Assembly: GCA_002403115.1 (NCBI GenBank)
Contig: DHHE01000144.1
Coordinates: 1-5,569 of the forward strand
Origin: a bacterium UBP2_UBA4780
GTDB taxonomy: Bacteria > Edwardsbacteria > AC1 > EtOH8
DNA length: 5,569 bases
Reading direction: 5' to 3'
Part shown: positions 4,563 through 5,569 of the stretch, one piece after another
Layout: each line of letters starts with the position of its first letter
Position numbering within the stretch: position 1 is the first letter of the stretch
Notes under the pieces: model-generated
The model's input: the letters and a program-made list of their open reading frames with translations, nothing else
Database searches by the model: none
Told to the model about the DNA's origin: nothing
Made by a program: the position numbers and the translations under genes

Positions 4563-4886
4563 CTATCCGATGGCCGCGTCCAGGCGCTGGGCGAGGGCCG
4601 CCTTGGGCATGGCCCCGACGATGGAGTCCACCGGCTTGCCGTCCCGGAAGAGGATCATGTTGGGGATGCTGCGGATGTTGAACTGCGAGGACTTGGACGG
4701 GTTGGCGTCCACGTCCAGCTTGGCGAACTTGATCCTGCCGGCGTACTCGTCAGCCAGCTCCTCGATTATCGGGGCCACCATGCGGCAGGGGCCGCACCAG
4801 GCCGCCCAGAAATCCACCAGCACCGGGAGGCCGGACTTGAGCACCTCCTGGTCGAAGCTGTCGTCGGTCAAGGCGATCACGGGCAT
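4563..4886 (-). CDS. trxA: Thioredoxin
   Basis: Thioredoxin is a small cytoplasmic protein that reduces protein disulfides and is recharged by thioredoxin reductase. The 107-residue product has the classical length and order: strand VLVDFWAAW, active site Cys31-Gly-Pro-Cys34 in WCGPC, the conserved Asp25, the KLDVDAN strand, and cis-Pro75 in SIPN, where IPT is more common. An AGGAGG five bases before the ATG is the strongest ribosome site in the window. The gene begins only 15 bases after the anti-sigma stop, so it is very probably in the same operon. This arrangement puts the main thiol carrier under the sigma/anti-sigma pair and would give negative feedback if reduced thioredoxin resets the anti-sigma factor, as in Streptomyces. 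Confidence 0.98.
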   Translation of the reverse strand: MPVIALTDDSFDQEVLKSGLPVLVDFWAAWCGPCRMVAPIIEELADEYAGRIKFAKLDVDANPSKSSQFNIRSIPNMILFRDGKPVDSIVGAMPKAALAQRLDAAIG

Positions 4887-4901
4887 TGGAGCCTCCTTTT
4901 T

Positions 4902-5282
4902 TTAGCCGCGGATTTTCACGGATTGGTTTTCCACCTTACCTTTCCGGGGAGACTTTTCCCCGGACCCGGCTTTTCCTTGCGATTTCCACACCTCGGCCAG
5001 TCGGATGGTCTTGAAAAGCCTTTGGGAGACATCGGCTGGAACCTTCACGCCCCCCAGGCTCCGGTAAAGCACCACCGTCCTTTTCAGGGTGTCCACGTAC
5101 ATCCGGCACTCGGGACATTCCCTGAGGTGCTCCTCGATGCGGCGGCAGAGACGCCGCTTGGCGCCGCGGTCCAGCTGGTCGGAAAACACCCCCAGCATCC
5201 GCAGGCAGTGGCCGGTGCCGGCCCGATGTCCGGGTTTTGGCGATTTTCCCGCGCGGGGCTTGGTTTTCACGGGGACGGGCAT
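4902..5282 (-). CDS. Zinc-binding, probably redox-sensing anti-sigma factor (RsrA-like)
   Basis: The 126-residue product carries the ZAS motif His52-x3-Cys56-x2-Cys59 (HLRECPEC). Two further cysteines, Cys26 and Cys46, lie 26 and 6 residues before His52. From memory this equals the spacing of Cys11 and Cys31 to His37 in Streptomyces RsrA, where Cys11, His37, Cys41 and Cys44 hold zinc and form a disulfide on oxidation. A later stretch VPADVSQRLFKTI also resembles RsrA. No membrane segment is present, so it should act in the cytosol by holding its sigma factor until oxidised. The first 24 and last 25 residues are basic and low-complexity. The start overlaps the sigma stop by one base (TAATG). 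Starting at Met29 instead would lose Cys26, so the longer form is preferred. Confidence 0.9.
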   Translation of the reverse strand: MPVPVKTKPRAGKSPKPGHRAGTGHCLRMLGVFSDQLDRGAKRRLCRRIEEHLRECPECRMYVDTLKRTVVLYRSLGGVKVPADVSQRLFKTIRLAEVWKSQGKAGSGEKSPRKGKVENQSVKIRG

Positions 5283-5569
5283 TATCGTGTTTCCATTGGT
5301 TTCAGATAGGGAAGAAGCTTTTTCCTGAGGTTCTCCCGGCCGCGGCGCAGGCGGGACTTGTAGGCCGGAAGCCTTAACCCAAGCATTCCCGACGCCTCCC
5401 TGTCCCGGAACCCCTCGATGTCGCCCAGCACCACCGCCGCCCGCTCTTGGTCCTTCAGTTCCACCAGGAACCGCTCGAGCAGTTCCCTCGCCTCCGAAAC
5501 CAGATATTTGTCCAGAGAGAACGCCCCGGGATCGGCCCTTTCCATCTCCCGGTCCAGGCCAACATGCAG
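5282..5569 (-). CDS. ECF-type RNA polymerase sigma factor, C-terminal part (5' end cut by window edge)
   Basis: The frame is open to the right edge, so the ATG at 5545 is not the true start. The visible 95 residues cover sigma region 4: helix FLVELKDQERAAVVLGDIEGF (34-54, region 4.1), then the -35-recognition helix-turn-helix with MLGLRLPAYKSRLRRGR and NLRKKL (about 62-85). The usual EIA of the first HTH helix is changed to EAS. Region 2 lies outside the window, so ECF grouping rests on region 4 and the paired anti-sigma gene. The one-base TAATG overlap with that gene indicates matched synthesis of the two. By analogy with SigR it would drive thiol-stress genes, including those here; that regulon is inferred. 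Confidence 0.9.
   Translation of the reverse strand: MHVGLDREMERADPGAFSLDKYLVSEARELLERFLVELKDQERAAVVLGDIEGFRDREASGMLGLRLPAYKSRLRRGRENLRKKLLPYLKPMETR

Noticed and set aside
5546..5569. Treating the sigma factor as an 87-residue protein starting at 5545
   Set aside because: The frame is open to the window edge and lacks sigma region 2, so the gene is cut by the window, not naturally short.

Overview
This is a 5.6 kb accessory or stress-response segment from a GC-rich bacterium (GC about 60% by eye, not computed). All recognisable genes lie on the minus strand, so transcription runs from the right edge to the left. Desulfoferrodoxin (a superoxide reductase) beside rubrerythrin, with no catalase or superoxide dismutase, points to a strict anaerobe. 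The sequence does not fix the phylum. A PFDK/LSLSKG-type dispersed repeat between trxB and dfx is of a kind I have seen in several anaerobic and uncultured lineages, but it is not diagnostic.

Layout in transcription order. (1) 5569-4902: the C-terminal part of an ECF-type sigma factor (cut by the window edge) and, overlapping it by one base, a soluble zinc-binding anti-sigma factor. Its Cys/His spacing matches the redox switch RsrA of Streptomyces as I recall it. (2) 4886-3587: classical thioredoxin (WCGPC), an FmdB-type zinc-ribbon protein with a Cys-rich tail, and a two-domain protein disulfide oxidoreductase (CMYC and CPYC sites). (3) 3477-2354: a small ferredoxin with seven cysteines, translationally coupled (ATGA) to thioredoxin reductase. 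(4) 2353-2112: a 242-base spacer with a dispersed repeat. (5) 2111-1064: desulfoferrodoxin and rubrerythrin. (6) 993-1: an OsmC-family protein, an ATGA-coupled 57-residue DUF6132-like membrane protein, and the first 122 residues of an exported thioredoxin-fold protein (WCKWC) cut by the left edge.

Together the genes look like one oxygen- and disulfide-stress island. Superoxide would be reduced to peroxide by desulfoferrodoxin, peroxide to water by rubrerythrin, and organic peroxides possibly by the OsmC protein. Cytosolic thiols would be kept reduced by TrxB with thioredoxin and the disulfide oxidoreductase, and envelope thiols may be served by the exported thioredoxin-like protein. The sigma/anti-sigma pair at the head suggests a SigR-RsrA-like thiol switch in an anaerobe; this is inference. 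Four intergenic spaces hold dyads, a plausible promoter, a shared AGGAAACCA-type motif and hairpins, which suggest extra transcription units inside the island. No tRNA, rRNA, CRISPR or transposase was seen.
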